From CAZSSM01 sp964609385 (GTDB taxonomy: Bacteria > Planctomycetota > Planctomycetia > Isosphaerales > Isosphaeraceae), in assembly GCA_964609385.1 (NCBI GenBank), contig CAZSSM010000125.1, positions 1-14,552 on the forward strand: a stretch of 14,552 bases of DNA, read 5' to 3'. The stretch's first letter is position 1, and each line of letters begins with the position of its first letter. The position numbers and the translations under genes are program-made. Shown piece after piece: positions 14,106-14,552 of this stretch. The notes beneath the pieces were generated by a model that saw only the letters and a program-made list of their open reading frames with translations, did no database searches and had not been told where the DNA came from.

Positions 14106-14552
14106 TCATTCGGGCGACATCGGCTCTTGCTCGCGGCGGATTTCGTCGCGGATTTGGGCGGCTCGCTCATAGTCTTCCCGCGCGATCGCCTCCCGCATCT
14201 CTTTGCGGAGCTGAATCAGCCGGGTCTGCTGCTGGGCCAGCATCGGAGCGCGACGGGGAACCTTGCCGGTGTGCCGCGTCTGACCCGGCTCGCCACCATG
14301 GATATTCTCCAGCAGCGGCATCAATTGGTCACGAAACTCGTCATAGTCATGCGGGCAGCCCAATCGCCCCGAGTTCCGGAACTCCGCAAAGGTCATCTTG
14401 CAGTTGGGGCATTCCTTGTCGACCACCTTGGAGGAGAGGCCGGTGCTCATCTCTGCGGAGCCCGCTCCGGCACCAGCCATGCTCGGCGCCACGTCCGGCG
14501 TCTCTTTCAGGAACTGTCTGGCGTGCTTCTCGCAGAAGTGATGCGGGATCAC
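14106..14552 (-). CDS. mcsA: McsA-like UVR-domain protein, N-terminus cut by the window edge
   Basis: The visible 148 residues begin IPHHFCEKHARQFLKETP, which matches the end of the first zinc-binding half of McsA (usual form HLCxxCA), so the true start and a first CxxC pair lie beyond the right edge; the GTG at 14550-14552 should not be taken as the start. A Gly/Ala/Ser linker (about 24-42) follows, then a second zinc motif (CPNC and GRLGCPHDY, about 48-68) and a C-terminal UVR helix pair (REAIAREDYERAAQIRDEIR). As a putative McsB activator it binds zinc through these cysteines. It has the same orientation as the short paralogue and mcsB downstream, with a 194-nt gap. A UVR-domain protein of another kind is possible but less likely given mcsB. 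Confidence 0.8.
   Translation of the reverse strand: MIPHHFCEKHARQFLKETPDVAPSMAGAGAGSAEMSTGLSSKVVDKECPNCKMTFAEFRNSGRLGCPHDYDEFRDQLMPLLENIHGGEPGQTRHTGKVPRRAPMLAQQQTRLIQLRKEMREAIAREDYERAAQIRDEIRREQEPMSPE

Overview
The window is GC-rich (roughly 60-65% by eye) bacterial chromosome with long open frames, short gaps and many 1-4 nt stop/start overlaps. Several genes point to a planctomycete, perhaps of the Isosphaera type: an M50 peptidase with a basic coiled-coil tail, a YkgJ-type cysteine-cluster protein, a protein resembling the 'HYExAFE' family, and a phosphagen-kinase-like McsB with two McsA-like partners. This is an inference from gene content; no rRNA or tRNA is present to confirm it. No mobile element, phage gene, CRISPR array or RNA gene was seen.

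Layout. (1) Minus strand, 1-1418: aroB (3-dehydroquinate synthase) followed by the N-terminus of dprA, joined by a 4-nt overlap; dprA runs off the left edge. (2) A divergent intergenic region with an AT-rich perfect palindrome and a sigma70-like promoter. (3) Plus strand, 1612-5417: an M50 site-2-protease-like membrane peptidase, a homocysteine S-methyltransferase-family protein, then a tight three-gene block with 1-nt overlaps: a duplicated YkgJ-type protein, a PD-(D/E)XK-like protein and a 71-residue membrane protein. (4) Plus strand, 5623-9405: bioB, a FabF-type ketoacyl synthase and bioF, a biotin cluster in which the synthase could supply or extend the pimeloyl chain. (5) A small minus-strand membrane-protein gene (9148-9483) that runs about 258 nt into the 3' end of bioF. 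(6) A 373-nt intergenic stretch with two clear hairpins. (7) Plus strand, 9857-12419: a class V aminotransferase-fold enzyme, coaD and a DoxX-family membrane protein with a long acidic insert. (8) Minus strand, 12512-14552: an mcsA-like gene (cut by the right edge), a second shorter mcsA-like gene and mcsB, forming a protein-arginine-phosphorylation module.

Functionally the window is mostly housekeeping: shikimate, biotin, coenzyme A and one-carbon/methionine metabolism, plus protein quality control. The less ordinary parts are the YkgJ/PD-(D/E)XK/small-membrane-protein block, the ketoacyl synthase inside the biotin genes, the convergent overlap at the end of bioF, and the split McsA pair beside an McsB with an altered phosphoarginine-site motif.
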